A stretch of 5,877 nt of DNA from an uncultured Erysipelotrichaceae bacterium (GTDB lineage Bacteria > Bacillota_I > Bacilli_A > RF39 > UBA660): positions 1-5,877 of the forward strand of contig CACZSX010000058.1 of NCBI GenBank assembly GCA_902783915.1. The letters run 5' to 3'. Position 1 is the stretch's first letter. Each line of letters opens with the position of its first letter. A program made the translations under genes and the position numbers. The notes under the pieces were generated by a model. The model was not told the origin of the DNA. It saw only the letters and a list, made by a program, of their open reading frames with translations, and did not search any database. Shown piece after piece: positions 5,501 to 5,877 of this stretch.

Positions 5501-5877
5501 TTTTTATGTTCTTTTTTACTTAATTCTTCTTGAACTTCGTCATTAACTTCTTCAACCATATCTTCTTCAGTAGGCATTTTACCATGTACTGCAATATAGT
5601 CTATTTGTTCTTTAGTTAATGTTTCATGTTCTAATAATAATTTAGCTATAAGTTCAAGTAAATCCCTATTTTCAATTAATATCTTCTTAGCATTATCATA
5701 ACATTCATTTATTATTTTTCTCATTTCAATATCAATTTCATGAGCAATTTCATTAGAGAAATTCTTAGATTTATTATAATCTCTTCCTAAGAATACTCCT
5801 CCTTCTTGCGTTTCAAATTGAATTGGTCCAAGATCACTCATACCATATTCTGTTACCATAGCTCTTGCTATCTTAGT
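5479..5877 (-). CDS. ftsH: ATP-dependent zinc metalloprotease FtsH, C-terminal part (5' end off window)
   Basis: FtsH is a membrane-anchored AAA+ hexamer that degrades unneeded or damaged membrane and cytoplasmic proteins. Only the last 132 codons lie in the window; the frame is open through the right edge, where it reads TKIARAMVTEYGMSDLGP, a signature of the M41 peptidase domain. This continues through GGVFLGRDY, the helix with EIAHEIDIEMRKIINECYDNAK and the end of the protease domain at KEQIDYI. The transmembrane, AAA+ and HEXXH parts are outside the window, so catalytic residues cannot be checked. The tail is acidic (EEDMVEEVNDEVQEE), then lysine-rich, ending in KKESND; such charged tails vary among FtsH proteins. 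The gene converges on the HAD gene with a 4-bp overlap of stop codons. Confidence 0.95.
   Translation of the reverse strand, partial: TKIARAMVTEYGMSDLGPIQFETQEGGVFLGRDYNKSKNFSNEIAHEIDIEMRKIINECYDNAKKILIENRDLLELIAKLLLEHETLTKEQIDYIAVHGKMPTEEDMVEEVNDEVQEELSKKEHKKKKESND

Noticed and set aside
1..5877. Defence, toxin-antitoxin or mobile system
   Set aside because: All genes are housekeeping or ordinary signalling and metabolic genes; there are no transposase, integrase, attachment repeat, CRISPR repeat or paired small toxin genes in either strand.

Overview
The window is an AT-rich stretch (roughly 30% GC by eye) of a Gram-positive-type, low-GC bacterial chromosome. The translation genes look like those of Firmicutes/Bacilli: purine-rich Shine-Dalgarno sequences sit before almost every gene, S12 is 138 residues long, and the order is rpsL-rpsG-fusA. 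Every tryptophan codon I checked is TGG and all visible stops are TAA or TAG, so nothing suggests the Mycoplasma code. The very tight packing (terminators over stop codons, abutting promoters, near-zero leaders) suggests a small, streamlined genome, for example an uncultured gut Bacilli or Erysipelotrichia-like lineage. That placement is inference only.

Layout. The left half is the str operon on the minus strand: rpsL (S12, start 2936), rpsG (S7) and fusA (EF-G), which runs off the left edge with only about its last 15-20 residues missing. The operon has its own consensus-like promoter (TTGACA, 17 bp, TATATT) and a leader of about 80 nt with two small hairpins. Upstream on the same strand is a small stand-alone GGDEF diguanylate cyclase gene. 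It ends in its own terminator just before the rpsL promoter. Divergent from it is a YhcC/YtqA-type radical SAM gene. The two divergent promoters have -35 boxes only 1 bp apart. Next on the plus strand is a HAD-superfamily hydrolase, possibly nucleotidase-like. It converges on the 3' end of ftsH, which enters from the right edge on the minus strand. The convergent pair overlaps by 4 bp at the exact centre of a 24-bp perfect palindrome that should work as a two-way terminator.

How the genes relate. The three str genes are one translation operon. The diguanylate cyclase, radical SAM protein, HAD hydrolase and FtsH appear to be separate transcription units, so I infer no shared pathway. The start sites of S12, the GGDEF protein, the radical SAM protein and the HAD protein are placed downstream of the longest possible reading frame, because the Shine-Dalgarno sequence lies inside the extra 5' codons.

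I see no mobile element, CRISPR array, tRNA or rRNA, and no clear new system. The points most worth a second look are an S12 that lacks the Lys and Pro of the streptomycin/RimO loop (Pro101 and Ile104 instead), the palindrome that gives two unrelated convergent proteins the same Ser-Asn-Asp C-terminus, and the repeated habit of building terminators out of gene ends.
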